Assembly: GCA_902364065.1 (NCBI GenBank)
Contig: CABJCJ010000011.1
Coordinates: 1 to 23,797, forward strand
Reading direction: 5' to 3'
Length of the DNA stretch: 23,797 nt
Source: Veillonellaceae bacterium SB90
GTDB lineage: Bacteria > Bacillota > Negativicutes > Selenomonadales > Selenomonadaceae
How positions within the stretch are numbered: position 1 is the stretch's first letter; the number at the start of each line of letters is the position of its first letter. The notes below the pieces were generated by a model. That model was not told where the DNA came from. It worked only from the letters and a program-made list of their open reading frames with translations, and searched no databases. Below, piece by piece: positions 15,881 through 23,786 of the stretch. The position numbers were made by a program, and so were the translations under genes.

Positions 15881-17326
15881 ATGGAATTACGCGATGAAAT
15901 CAAGCAGCTCGTCGAACAGAAGAAAGACGAGTTCTTTGCGGTCAGTGATAAGATCTGGGGGTATGCCGAAACCCGCTTTGAGGAGTTCCAGTCGGCGGCA
16001 TGCATCGAAGCCGCTCTGGAAAAGGAAGGGTTTACCGTCAAGAAGGACCTGGCTGATATGAAGACGGCTTTTATCGGCGAATACGGCCAGGGAAAACCGG
16101 TCATCGGCATCCTCGGTGAATACGATGCCCTTTACGGCCTGAGCCAGCAGGCTGGTGTGGCTGAGCCGAAACCCGTGACAGAGGGCGGCAAAGGCCATGG
16201 CTGCGGCCACAATATCCTCGGTGCATCGGCGCTGGCGGCTGCCGTTGCCGTCAAGGATTACCTCAAGGCGCATGGCATCCCGGGGACGGTCCGCTATTAC
16301 GGCTGTCCAGGCGAGGAGAGCGGTTCCGGCAAGGCGTACATGGCTCGGGCCGGGCTGTTCCGCGATGTCGATGTGGCCCTTACTTGTCATCCGAGCTACG
16401 AGAACAGCATTACGGGCTACAACTTCCTGGCGACGCTGCAGGTCTGCTTCAAGTTCCACGGCAAGAGCGCGCATGCCGGTGCCTGCCCGCACCTCGGCCG
16501 CAGTGCGCTCGATGCCGTCGAGCTCATGAATGTCGGTGCCAATTTCCTGCGCGAGCATGTCATCCAGGAAGCACGCATCCACTATGCCATCACCAACAGC
16601 GGCGGTTCATCGCCGAATGTTGTTCAGTCGGAAGCTGCCGTGCTCTATCAGATCCGCACGCCGCAGCTGCCCCAGGCCAATGATATCTACAAGCGCGTCG
16701 TCAAGATCGCTCAGGGCGCGGCGCTCATGACGGAGACGCAGCTGGAGGTCGTCTTTGACCGCGGCAGCTCCAATATCATCCCGAACCGCCATCTCGAAAA
16801 GCTTGCCCATGACTGCATGATGGAATATGGCCCGGAGCCCATCACCGAAGAGGATCTGGCTTTCGCCCAGAAGATTGAGGATTCGCTCGTCGGCAGCGAC
16901 CGCACGTACAGCCAGGATATCCTCGATATGATCTATGGCCCGGTCAAGGGCAAAGAACTTGGCAAGCTCATTGCAGGCAAGCTGATCATGGATACGGTCT
17001 ATCCATACACGCCGACGGAAACGCCGATTGCTGCCAGCACCGATGTGGGTGATGTCAGCTGGAACGTACCGGTCGTACAGGTCCTGACCAACTGCTATGC
17101 CAACAATACGCCGAATCATTCCTGGCAGCAGGTTGCTCAGGGCAAATCGCCGCTTGCGCACAAGGGCCTGCTGCTGGCTGGCAAGACCATGGCGCTGGCA
17201 GCCGTGCGCCTGATGCAGGAACCGGAACTCGTCAAGGGCATCCGCGATGAATTCAAGGAACGCATGCAGGGCAGGGAATACGTCTGCCCGATTCCTCCGG
17301 AAGTCAAGCCGGCACCGCATCGCTGA
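15881..17326 (+). CDS. abgB: AbgB-like M20 amidohydrolase (p-aminobenzoyl-glutamate hydrolase subunit B family)
   Basis: This is a cytoplasmic zinc-dependent M20 hydrolase of 481 residues, the same length as I recall for E. coli AbgB. Metal-site motifs are HGCGHN (106-111), PGEES (143-147, catalytic Glu) and H170 (ALTCHPS). The dimerisation lid carries FKFHGKSAHAGACPHLGRSALDA. A late histidine motif (TPNHSWQ) completes the site. AbgB acts with AbgA to split p-aminobenzoyl-glutamate into p-aminobenzoate and glutamate. An AbgA-like gene lies in the same operon but two positions away, with another M20 gene between them. Other amide substrates are possible, since this family acts on several N-acyl amino acids. 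An AGGCAGG-like ribosome site precedes the ATG. Confidence 0.82.
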   Translation: MELRDEIKQLVEQKKDEFFAVSDKIWGYAETRFEEFQSAACIEAALEKEGFTVKKDLADMKTAFIGEYGQGKPVIGILGEYDALYGLSQQAGVAEPKPVTEGGKGHGCGHNILGASALAAAVAVKDYLKAHGIPGTVRYYGCPGEESGSGKAYMARAGLFRDVDVALTCHPSYENSITGYNFLATLQVCFKFHGKSAHAGACPHLGRSALDAVELMNVGANFLREHVIQEARIHYAITNSGGSSPNVVQSEAAVLYQIRTPQLPQANDIYKRVVKIAQGAALMTETQLEVVFDRGSSNIIPNRHLEKLAHDCMMEYGPEPITEEDLAFAQKIEDSLVGSDRTYSQDILDMIYGPVKGKELGKLIAGKLIMDTVYPYTPTETPIAASTDVGDVSWNVPVVQVLTNCYANNTPNHSWQQVAQGKSPLAHKGLLLAGKTMALAAVRLMQEPELVKGIRDEFKERMQGREYVCPIPPEVKPAPHR

Positions 17327-17384
17327 TGGCAGCCGAAGACAGGGCAGGATGATTCTGTCATGCTGGAATGGGAGGCAGCAGAAT

Positions 17385-18605
17385 ATGGAAGAAATCATGA
17401 AAGCAATCATGCAGGATGAGCGTGTTCAGAAAGCACTGGCTTATCTGCAGGAAGACCAAGAGCAGATGATGAAGGACCTGTTGGAGCTTGTGCAGATCCC
17501 GGCGTTTTCCAATCATGAGCGTCAAAAGGCGGAAGCCATGCGCGATAAATTTGCGGCTTTAGGGCTGCAGGACGTCCATATGGATGAGGTGGACAATGTA
17601 TTCGGCACGCTGCCGGGAGCGGGCGATGGCCCAAAGATCATGATGGCGGCTCACACGGATACGGTCTTTCCGCTCGATACGCCGCTTGCCCCGCAGCAGA
17701 AGGATGGCGTCTGGTATGCCCCGGGCATCAACGATGATACCCATGGTCTCGCGGATCTTCTGACCATGATCCGCGCCATCAGGGCCTCGGGCCTGGTATT
17801 TGCAGGGGATATTGTCTTCTGCGCCAATGTCGGGGAAGAAGGCCTCGGGGATCTGCGCGGCGTCAAGCATATTTTCCGGCAGCCCAATGACATTGCCGCA
17901 TTTGTCTCTCTGGATACGCCGACCCTGGGCGGCATCGTGCATCGCGCAACGGGCAGTTCCCGTTACCGCGTGACGTTCCGCGGACCCGGCGGACACAGCT
18001 TTGCGGATTTTGGCCGTCCGAGCGCCATCCATGCCATGGGACGCGCCATTGCGCGCATTGCTGATTTTCAGGTGCCCGATGCGCCGAAGACGACGTTTAA
18101 TGTAGGCGTCGTGAAGGGCGGGACCTCGGTCAACACGATTGCGGCCGAGAGCAGCTTCCTGCTGGATATCCGCTCGGACAGCCCGGAAGAACTGGCACGG
18201 CTGGAAGGGGAAGCAAAGGCAGCCATCAAGGCGGCTGTGGCGGCTGAGAACCGCCGCGGCACGCAGCAGGGCGCGGTAGCGGCAGAAATCCAGCAGGTCG
18301 GTTCCCGCCCGGCCGGCACGCAGGCCGATGACTGCCAGATTGTGCGCATTGCGCAGACGGCCTGCCGGGCGCTGGGCATCGAGCCGGAGCTGCGGGATGA
18401 GACGAGCACCGACGCCAATATCCCCATTTCGCTCGGCATTCCCGCGCTCAGCGTGGGCCGTGGCGGCAGGGAAGGAGGCGTGCACACGACAGGAGAATGG
18501 TTTGATCCGACGGAGGCCTGGCTTGGACCGCAGAAAGATCTTTTGATGCTGCTCCTGATGGCAGGCCTGCAGGATATCGCACCCGCGCAGTTGCCAAAGC
18601 GATGA
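17385..18605 (+). CDS. M20-family metallopeptidase, PepT/CPG2-like
   Basis: This cytoplasmic di-zinc peptidase has 406 residues. Visible metal and catalytic residues are H90 and D92 (AAHTDTV), D117 (PGINDD), E151-E152 (NVGEEG), D177 (SLDTP) and a late histidine (GGVHTTGEW). The lid domain spans about 185-300 (RVTFRGPGGHSFADFG). It lies between abgB and abgA but is clearly of another M20 branch, with AHTDTV in place of the HxCGHxxH-type motif. GGGAGG lies 9 nt upstream of ATG 17385; the open frame extends 138 nt further into abgB without support. It probably releases a free amino acid from a peptide- or amide-linked substrate. The exact substrate is unknown. Confidence 0.8.
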   Translation: MEEIMKAIMQDERVQKALAYLQEDQEQMMKDLLELVQIPAFSNHERQKAEAMRDKFAALGLQDVHMDEVDNVFGTLPGAGDGPKIMMAAHTDTVFPLDTPLAPQQKDGVWYAPGINDDTHGLADLLTMIRAIRASGLVFAGDIVFCANVGEEGLGDLRGVKHIFRQPNDIAAFVSLDTPTLGGIVHRATGSSRYRVTFRGPGGHSFADFGRPSAIHAMGRAIARIADFQVPDAPKTTFNVGVVKGGTSVNTIAAESSFLLDIRSDSPEELARLEGEAKAAIKAAVAAENRRGTQQGAVAAEIQQVGSRPAGTQADDCQIVRIAQTACRALGIEPELRDETSTDANIPISLGIPALSVGRGGREGGVHTTGEWFDPTEAWLGPQKDLLMLLLMAGLQDIAPAQLPKR

Positions 18606-18631
18606 CAGGAAAAGGAAAAGAGGACATATAT

Positions 18632-19936
18632 ATGGATATCGATCAGAAAATCAAGGATATGGCGGAGCATTTGTATCCGGAAATGGTCAAGTGCCGCCGG
18701 GATCTGCACCGTCACCCCGAAGCGGGCTGGACCGAGTTCCGGACGGCCAGCATGGTCATTCAGGAACTCGAGTCTCTTGGCTATGAGGTTCATTTCGGCC
18801 GGGAGGTCATCGATGGCAGCCAGCAGATGGGCTTGCCTGCCAAAGATGTGATGGATGCCTGCATGGAACGGGCTGTGGAAGAAGGCGCGAATGAGAAGCT
18901 CGTGGCTGCCATGGCCGGTGGCAGGACCGGCGTCGTCGGCATCCTGCGCACGGGCCGTCCCGGCAAGACCGTTGCGCTGCGCTTTGACATGGACTGCAAC
19001 GAGGTCGAGGAAGCAAAAGACGAAAAACATCGTCCCTATCGAGAAGGTTTCTTCAGCCTGCATCCGGGCTGCATGCATGCCTGCGGCCATGATGGTCATA
19101 CAACGGCGGGACTGGCTGTCGCCAAGATTCTTGCCGGCCTCAAGGATGAACTGACGGGAACCGTCAAATTCATCTTCCAGCCGGCGGAAGAAGGTGTGCG
19201 CGGCGCACGGGCCATGGCAGCCAAAGGCGTTGTCGACGATGCGGATTACCTGCTCGGTGCACATCTCATGATGCCGCCGGTCGGTTTCCTCGGCTACGAT
19301 GTCCGGGGCTTCCTCGCCACAACAAAATTCGATGCGGATTTCACGGGCGTGCCGGCACACGCCGGCGGCATGCCGGAGTGCGGCAAGAACGCTCTGCTCG
19401 CTGCAGCCAATGCCGCCATCAATATCCAGGGCATCACGCGCCACAGCAAGGGCGTGACGCGCATCAACGTCGGCGTGCTGAATGCCGGTACCGGACGCAA
19501 TGTCATTCCGGCACATGCGCATATGGAGGTTGAGACGCGCGGCGCGACGACGGAGGTCAATGATTTTGTCCAGAAGCGCGCGGAGGAGATCCTCAAGGGC
19601 GCGGCCATGATGTACGATGTCAAGGTACAGTTCATCCAGACGGGCGGTGCCGCCAGCGGCAACAACTCGCCGGAACTCTCTGCGCATGTCAGGAAGACGG
19701 CTGAGCGTCTTTGCATCTTCAACCGTCTGGAGGAGGTCCATGATATCGGTGGCAGTGAAGATTGCTCCTATTTCATGGAACGCGTGCAGAAGCATGGCGG
19801 TCAGGCGGCATACCTGATCATCGGCGGTTCTCTCGCGGCTGTCAATCACAACAACTATTTTGATTTTGACGAACGGGCTCTGGTCCTCGAAGCCCAGCTG
19901 CTGTCCACTGTGGCCTGTGAACTGGTGAAGGGATGA
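18632..19936 (+). CDS. abgA: AbgA-like M20 amidohydrolase (p-aminobenzoyl-glutamate hydrolase subunit A family)
   Basis: This is an M20 zinc hydrolase of 434 residues, close to the 436 of E. coli AbgA as I recall it. The match is clear over KCRRDLHRHPEAGWTEFRTA, a GREVIDGSQQMGLP segment, KHRPYREGF and MHACGHDGHTTAGL. Metal-site motifs are HACGHDGHT (149-157) and PAEEG (184-188), and the lid carries TKFDADFTGVPAHAGG. The ATG at 18632 has AAGAGGA about 9 nt upstream. An ATG at 18602, overlapping the previous stop, lacks a ribosome site. It would form the AbgAB heteromer with abgB. The activity is from the family; the physiological substrate is uncertain because AbgT is missing. Confidence 0.85.
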   Translation: MDIDQKIKDMAEHLYPEMVKCRRDLHRHPEAGWTEFRTASMVIQELESLGYEVHFGREVIDGSQQMGLPAKDVMDACMERAVEEGANEKLVAAMAGGRTGVVGILRTGRPGKTVALRFDMDCNEVEEAKDEKHRPYREGFFSLHPGCMHACGHDGHTTAGLAVAKILAGLKDELTGTVKFIFQPAEEGVRGARAMAAKGVVDDADYLLGAHLMMPPVGFLGYDVRGFLATTKFDADFTGVPAHAGGMPECGKNALLAAANAAINIQGITRHSKGVTRINVGVLNAGTGRNVIPAHAHMEVETRGATTEVNDFVQKRAEEILKGAAMMYDVKVQFIQTGGAASGNNSPELSAHVRKTAERLCIFNRLEEVHDIGGSEDCSYFMERVQKHGGQAAYLIIGGSLAAVNHNNYFDFDERALVLEAQLLSTVACELVKG

Positions 19937-19941
19937 TGAAC

Positions 19942-21306
19942 ATGGCGGATTCCACGCTCCTGCAGGATATGTATTTCACCACGCCGGAAATGAAGCGCAT
20001 CTTTGGCGACCGGAACCGCATTCAGAAACAGATGGACTGCGAGGCGGCGCTGGCTGATGCTGAAGCGGAACTTGGCATCATCCCGCGGGCGATGGCCGAT
20101 GAGATAATGCGCTGCTCCAACGTGGATTTGATCGACTTTGAGGTGCTCCAGGCAGATTTCGTGCGCACGGGACATCCGTTTGTACCTGTCGTCCATGCAT
20201 ACAAGAAAATCTGTCAGGATCAGGCCGGCGAATACGTGCACTGGGGCGCCACGACGCAGGATATCCTCGATACGGGGACGACACTGCAGCTTAAAGAAGC
20301 CTTTACACTCCTGATGAAGCGCTTTGAGCGCCTCTATGAAGTGACGGCTGATGCTGCCTGCCGTTACAAGAATCTTGTCATGGTTGGCCGCACGAACGGT
20401 CAGCAGGCACTGCCCATTACCTTTGGTTATAAAATAGCCGTCTGGGGCTTTGAGATTCGCGAGAATATCGACCGCCTCCATGAGTGCAGCCGGCGCGCCT
20501 TCCGCGGCCAGCTGGCCGGTGCTGTCGGGACGATGGCTTCCTTTGGCACCAGGGGGCTTGCGGTACAGGAACGCTTCCTGCAGAAACTCGGCCTGTCCGT
20601 ACCGCCCATCGCCTGGTCGGTTTCCCGCCACCATTATGCGGAACTCATGAATGACCTGGCACTCATGGCAGCGACCATGGGTAAGATGGGTACGGAAATC
20701 TATGCCCTGCAGAAATCGGAGATCGGCGAGGTGGAGGAGGCGCAGGGAAAAGGCAGTGTCGGTTCTTCCACGATGCCGCACAAACGCAATCCCTTCCGCG
20801 CCATGGAGCTCTCCACGAATGCACGGCTGGCCCGCGGCTGCGCAGCCACGCTGATGGATTGCCTGGAGCTTGAGCATGAACGTGACCCGCGCGGGGCTTC
20901 GGCGGAAATCCCGCTCTTCACGCAGATCTGTTCTCTCGTTCACGCTTCTGTCGAGCGGGCAATTGGCCTTGTGGAACATCTGACGGTTTACCCCGCACAT
21001 ATGCAGCGCAACCTCGGCTGCCTGCATGGCTTGATCTTCTCGGAAGCCATCATGATGCATCTTGGCAGGAGCGTGGGACGTCAGACGGCTCATGCGATTG
21101 TCCATGAACTTTCCATGAAGGCTTTTCAGGAAGAGAGCAATCTGGGAGATCTCCTGAAGCAGGACCCGCGCGTTCAGCCGTATCTCTCGGCTGATGACAT
21201 TGATGCAATCATGAAGCCCGAGCGTTATATCGGGCTGGCTCCTCTCTTTGCCGAGCGGCTGAAGCAGCAGAAGGATGCGTATTTTTCTTCTTCGAAATCT
21301 CGCTGA
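19942..21306 (+). CDS. Fumarase/aspartase-superfamily lyase, PcaB/EDDS-lyase-like
   Basis: This cytoplasmic, probably tetrameric lyase or cycloisomerase has 454 residues from ATG 19942. AAGGGA lies 8 nt upstream; ATGs at 19933 and 19936 are too close to it. The superfamily signature GSSTMPHKRNP is at 274-284, with the catalytic serine loop at S275-S276. The threonine motif HWGATTQD is at 100-107. The opening LQDMYFTTPEMKRIFGDRNRIQ and GATTQDILDT resemble 3-carboxymuconate cycloisomerase and ethylenediamine-disuccinate lyase more than PurB, ArgH or FumC. Residue 152 is Asn (GRTNGQ), where adenylosuccinate lyases have a catalytic His. Members usually release fumarate or close a lactone. With DcuC in the operon, fumarate release is the likelier outcome; the amine or carbon partner is unknown. 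Confidence 0.78.
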   Translation: MADSTLLQDMYFTTPEMKRIFGDRNRIQKQMDCEAALADAEAELGIIPRAMADEIMRCSNVDLIDFEVLQADFVRTGHPFVPVVHAYKKICQDQAGEYVHWGATTQDILDTGTTLQLKEAFTLLMKRFERLYEVTADAACRYKNLVMVGRTNGQQALPITFGYKIAVWGFEIRENIDRLHECSRRAFRGQLAGAVGTMASFGTRGLAVQERFLQKLGLSVPPIAWSVSRHHYAELMNDLALMAATMGKMGTEIYALQKSEIGEVEEAQGKGSVGSSTMPHKRNPFRAMELSTNARLARGCAATLMDCLELEHERDPRGASAEIPLFTQICSLVHASVERAIGLVEHLTVYPAHMQRNLGCLHGLIFSEAIMMHLGRSVGRQTAHAIVHELSMKAFQEESNLGDLLKQDPRVQPYLSADDIDAIMKPERYIGLAPLFAERLKQQKDAYFSSSKSR

Positions 21307-21361
21307 TTCCGGCATGTGTGACGGAAATTTCCCCTGGTGGCAGGAAGATGGCCGTTTGAGA

Positions 21362-21387
21362 CGAATATCAATAACCAGAGATATTCG
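21362..21387. repeat. Inverted repeat upstream of rfbD
   Basis: CGAATATC (21362-21369) and GATATTCG (21380-21387) form a perfect 8-bp inverted repeat with a ten-base spacer. It ends a few bases before the rfbD Shine-Dalgarno. No T tract follows, so it is not a terminator. It may be a protein site or a leader hairpin. A weak promoter-like pair (TTGAGA at 21356 with GATATT 18 bases on) overlaps it but is not convincing. Confidence 0.35.
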
Positions 21388-21405
21388 AGGGAAGGGGAAG
21401 ATAGG

Positions 21406-22263
21406 ATGAAGATTTTGGTCACAGGCGTCACAGGGCAGCTGGGACATGACTGTGTCAAGGAACTGGAGGACCGCGGCATCGAGGTGCGCGGCGTTTCGAG
21501 CAGGGACTTTCCTTTAACGGAGCCGGAAGCGGTTCACCGCTTCATGCTGTCATATCGGCCGGATGCCGTCATCCACTGTGCCGCCTATACGGCTGTCGAC
21601 CGCGCAGAAGAGGAAGAAGCATGCTGCATGGCGGTCAATGCCGGTGGCACGCGTGCGCTGGCCGAGAGCTGCCGCGAGCTCGGGGCAAAGCTGCTCTACA
21701 TCAGCACCGATTACGTTTTTCCGGGCGATGGAGAGAAGCCTTATGAAGTCAATGATGAGAAGGGACCGCAGAATGTGTACGGCCGTTCCAAGCTGGCCGG
21801 CGAACAGGCCGTGCAGGAACTGCTCGATGCGTATTTCATCGTGCGCATCTCGTGGGTCTTTGGCCTCAATGGCAGGAATTTCATCCGCACGATGCTGCAG
21901 CTCAGTGAAACGCATGATGCGCTTACGGTCGTCGATGATCAGATTGGTTCGCCGACATACACGCGCGATCTGGCGGTGCTGCTGGCGGATATGATCCAGA
22001 CGGATGCGTATGGCGTTTACCATGCAACCAATGAAGGATTTTGTTCTTGGGCGGAGTTTGCGGCCGAGATTTTTCGTCAGGCCGGATGCGGGACGAGTGT
22101 CACGCCGGTGCCCTCCTCGGCTTATCCGACGACGGCCGTGCGGCCGAAAAATTCCCGCTTGAGCAAGCGTTCGCTCGATGAAGCAGGATTCCTGCGGCTG
22201 CCCCGCTGGCAGGACGCAGTCGGGCGTTATCTCATCGAGCTCGATACCATAAAAAAACCATGA
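21406..22263 (+). CDS. rfbD: dTDP-4-dehydrorhamnose reductase
   Basis: This enzyme reduces dTDP-4-dehydro-L-rhamnose to dTDP-L-rhamnose with NAD(P)H, the last step in the activated rhamnose route for surface polysaccharides; it is cytoplasmic. The 285-residue product has the short-chain-dehydrogenase nucleotide motif GVTGQLG (7-13), STDYVFPGD (100-108) and the catalytic YGRSK (Y125, K129). ATG 21406 has AAGGGG about 8 nt upstream; the frame is open 69 nt earlier without support. It lies 99 nt after the lyase with no terminator between, so it may be read through from the operon. rfbA, rfbB and rfbC are not in the window. Confidence 0.9.
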   Translation: MKILVTGVTGQLGHDCVKELEDRGIEVRGVSSRDFPLTEPEAVHRFMLSYRPDAVIHCAAYTAVDRAEEEEACCMAVNAGGTRALAESCRELGAKLLYISTDYVFPGDGEKPYEVNDEKGPQNVYGRSKLAGEQAVQELLDAYFIVRISWVFGLNGRNFIRTMLQLSETHDALTVVDDQIGSPTYTRDLAVLLADMIQTDAYGVYHATNEGFCSWAEFAAEIFRQAGCGTSVTPVPSSAYPTTAVRPKNSRLSKRSLDEAGFLRLPRWQDAVGRYLIELDTIKKP

Positions 22264-22282
22264 TATATCGACAATGCCCATT

Positions 22283-22323
22283 CAGCGCGTACAAACAAGC
22301 AAATGTACGCGCTGTTTTCTTTT
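22283..22323 (+). terminator. Rho-independent terminator after rfbD
   Basis: CAGCGCGTACA (22283-22293) and TGTACGCGCTG (22304-22314) form a perfect 11-bp stem with a ten-base loop, followed by TTTTCTTTT. It probably ends the whole rightward operon starting at dcuC. Confidence 0.88.
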
Positions 22324-22327
22324 CTGC

Positions 22328-22342
22328 ATGTACATAGTACAT
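22328..22342. repeat. Short palindrome upstream of the sstT promoter
   Basis: ATGTAC (22328-22333) and GTACAT (22337-22342) are perfect inverted arms around ATA. The site lies about 30 nt before the sstT -35 box, a common position for an activator site. Function is unproven. Confidence 0.35.
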
Positions 22343-22370
22343 CTGGTGGATACAAAAAGATAAAAAAGTC

Positions 22371-22401
22371 TTGCATCCCCGTAATGTTTAGTATATACTA
22401 A
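22371..22401 (+). promoter_or_regulatory. sstT promoter with operator-like palindrome over the -10 box
   Basis: TTGCAT (22371-22376) and TATACT (22394-22399) are separated by 17 bases. The -10 box is embedded in the perfect 14-base palindrome TTAGTATATACTAA (22388-22401), which fits a repressor site. Transcription would start near 22406, with a leader of about 45 nt. Confidence 0.7.
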
Positions 22402-22449
22402 CATATGTATTCTTGAGAGAAACGATTTTATTTTTCTAGGGGGATTCAT

Positions 22450-23700
22450 ATGTTTCATAGAATCGGAAAGAAATACCGCGAGACGGCGCTCATCAAGCTC
22501 ATCGCGCTGGGCCTCGTGCTCGGTATCATCATTGCCATAGCCGCACCGGCGGCTGTGCCGGCTGTCGCCGTGCTCGGCGATCTCTTTGTTCGTGCCCTCA
22601 AGGGCATCGCGCCGGTGCTCGTCTTCGTGCTGGTCATGAATGCGCTGGCACAGAAGAATTCGGATGCGAGCGCTTCGATGAAGCCAATCGTAAGGCTTTA
22701 CATCGTGGCGACGTTCTGCGCTTCGCTCGTCGCCGTCGCCTATTCGTTTGCCTTCCCGACGACGCTGCACCTGCAGGTGACGGATGCGCAGCTGGCTCCG
22801 CCGTCCGGTATCATCGAGGTCCTGCACAACCTCATCTTGTCGGTCGTGGATAATCCGATTCATGCTCTTGCTACGGCCAACTACATCGGTATCCTCGGCT
22901 GGGCCTGCCTCGCCGGCATCGCGCTGCATTCGGCCGGTGATTCGACGAAGGCCATGCTCAACGACTTTGCCAAGACGGTCACGAAGATTGTCCAGTGGGT
23001 CATCCGCTTTGCTCCGTTCGGCATCATGGGCCTCGTGGCCAATGCCATCGGCACGAGCGGCCTCGGCGCGCTGGTCGGATACATTCAGATCCTCGGCGTG
23101 CTGCTCGCTGCGTTCTTCTCCGTGGCCCTCATCATGAATCCGCTGATTGTTTACCTGCATATCCATCGCAATCCGTATCCGCTGGTCTGGACGACGCTGA
23201 AGGAAAGCGGCCTCTACGCGTTCTTCACGCGCAGCTCGGCAGCCAATATCCCGGTCAATCTTTCGCTCTGTGAGCGCCTGGGACTCAATGAAGACACGTA
23301 TTCGATCTCGATTCCGCTGGGCGCAACGATCAACATGAGCGGTGCGGCCATCACGATTGCCGTCCTGTCTCTGGCTGCTGCGCATACGCTCGGCATTTCG
23401 GTTGACCTGCCGACGGCACTCCTGCTCTGCATTGTCTCGACGATCGGCGCCTGCGGCGCATCGGGCGTGGCCGGCGGCTCGCTGCTGCTGATCCCGGTTG
23501 CCTGCGCTTCGTTTGGCATCGGCAACGACATCGCCATGCAGGTTGTCGGTGTCGGCTTCATCATTGGCGTCATCCAGGATGCCTGCGAGACGGCACTCAA
23601 CAGCTCGACGGATGTGCTGTTCACGGCTACGGCTGAGTTTGCCCAGCGCGCGAAGGACGGCACGCTGCATGATGAGGATATGGTTCCGCACAGCAATTGA
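22450..23700 (+). CDS. sstT: Na+/serine-threonine symporter
   Basis: This is an inner-membrane sodium-coupled importer of serine and threonine in the dicarboxylate/amino acid:cation symporter (glutamate transporter fold) family. Its 416 residues match the 414 of E. coli SstT as I recall it. The diagnostic stretch [44 protein letters not shown] covers hairpin 1 and the substrate- and sodium-binding helix. [19 protein letters not shown] resembles hairpin 2. AGGGGGA lies 6 nt before the ATG. It is monocistronic, with its own promoter and terminator, and is not obviously tied to the operon before it. The identification is firm. Confidence 0.93.
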   Translation: MFHRIGKKYRETALIKLIALGLVLGIIIAIAAPAAVPAVAVLGDLFVRALKGIAPVLVFVLVMNALAQKNSDASASMKPIVRLYIVATFCASLVAVAYSFAFPTTLHLQVTDAQLAPPSGIIEVLHNLILSVVDNPIHALATANYIGILGWACLAGIALHSAGDSTKAMLNDFAKTVTKIVQWVIRFAPFGIMGLVANAIGTSGLGALVGYIQILGVLLAAFFSVALIMNPLIVYLHIHRNPYPLVWTTLKESGLYAFFTRSSAANIPVNLSLCERLGLNEDTYSISIPLGATINMSGAAITIAVLSLAAAHTLGISVDLPTALLLCIVSTIGACGASGVAGGSLLLIPVACASFGIGNDIAMQVVGVGFIIGVIQDACETALNSSTDVLFTATAEFAQRAKDGTLHDEDMVPHSN

Positions 23701-23734
23701 GATTTTTGATTTACAAGAGTATATAAAATGAACG

Positions 23735-23786
23735 AAACCCGCCGCAGACAAGTGAAAGTCACTTGGTTGCGGCGGGGTTTTTTTTT
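23735..23786 (+). terminator. Strong rho-independent terminator of sstT
   Basis: CCCGCCGCA (23738-23746) pairs with TGCGGCGGG (23768-23776). After a two-base internal loop on each side, CAAGTGA (23749-23755) pairs with TCACTTG (23759-23765) around a three-base loop. Nine T residues follow one G later, and further T runs continue to the window end. It is a long two-part hairpin. Confidence 0.93.

Noticed and set aside
18068..19849. 593-codon minus-strand open frame opposite the M20 peptidase and abgA
   Set aside because: It is a shadow frame created by codon bias; both opposite genes have full domains, good ribosome sites and family-typical lengths.
19855..21447. 530-codon minus-strand open frame opposite the lyase
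   Set aside because: It has no domain or ribosome site and spans a real gene with the superfamily signature on the other strand.
22282..23751. 489-codon minus-strand open frame opposite sstT
   Set aside because: It runs through two strong terminators and consists of Arg/Asp/His-rich antisense sequence.
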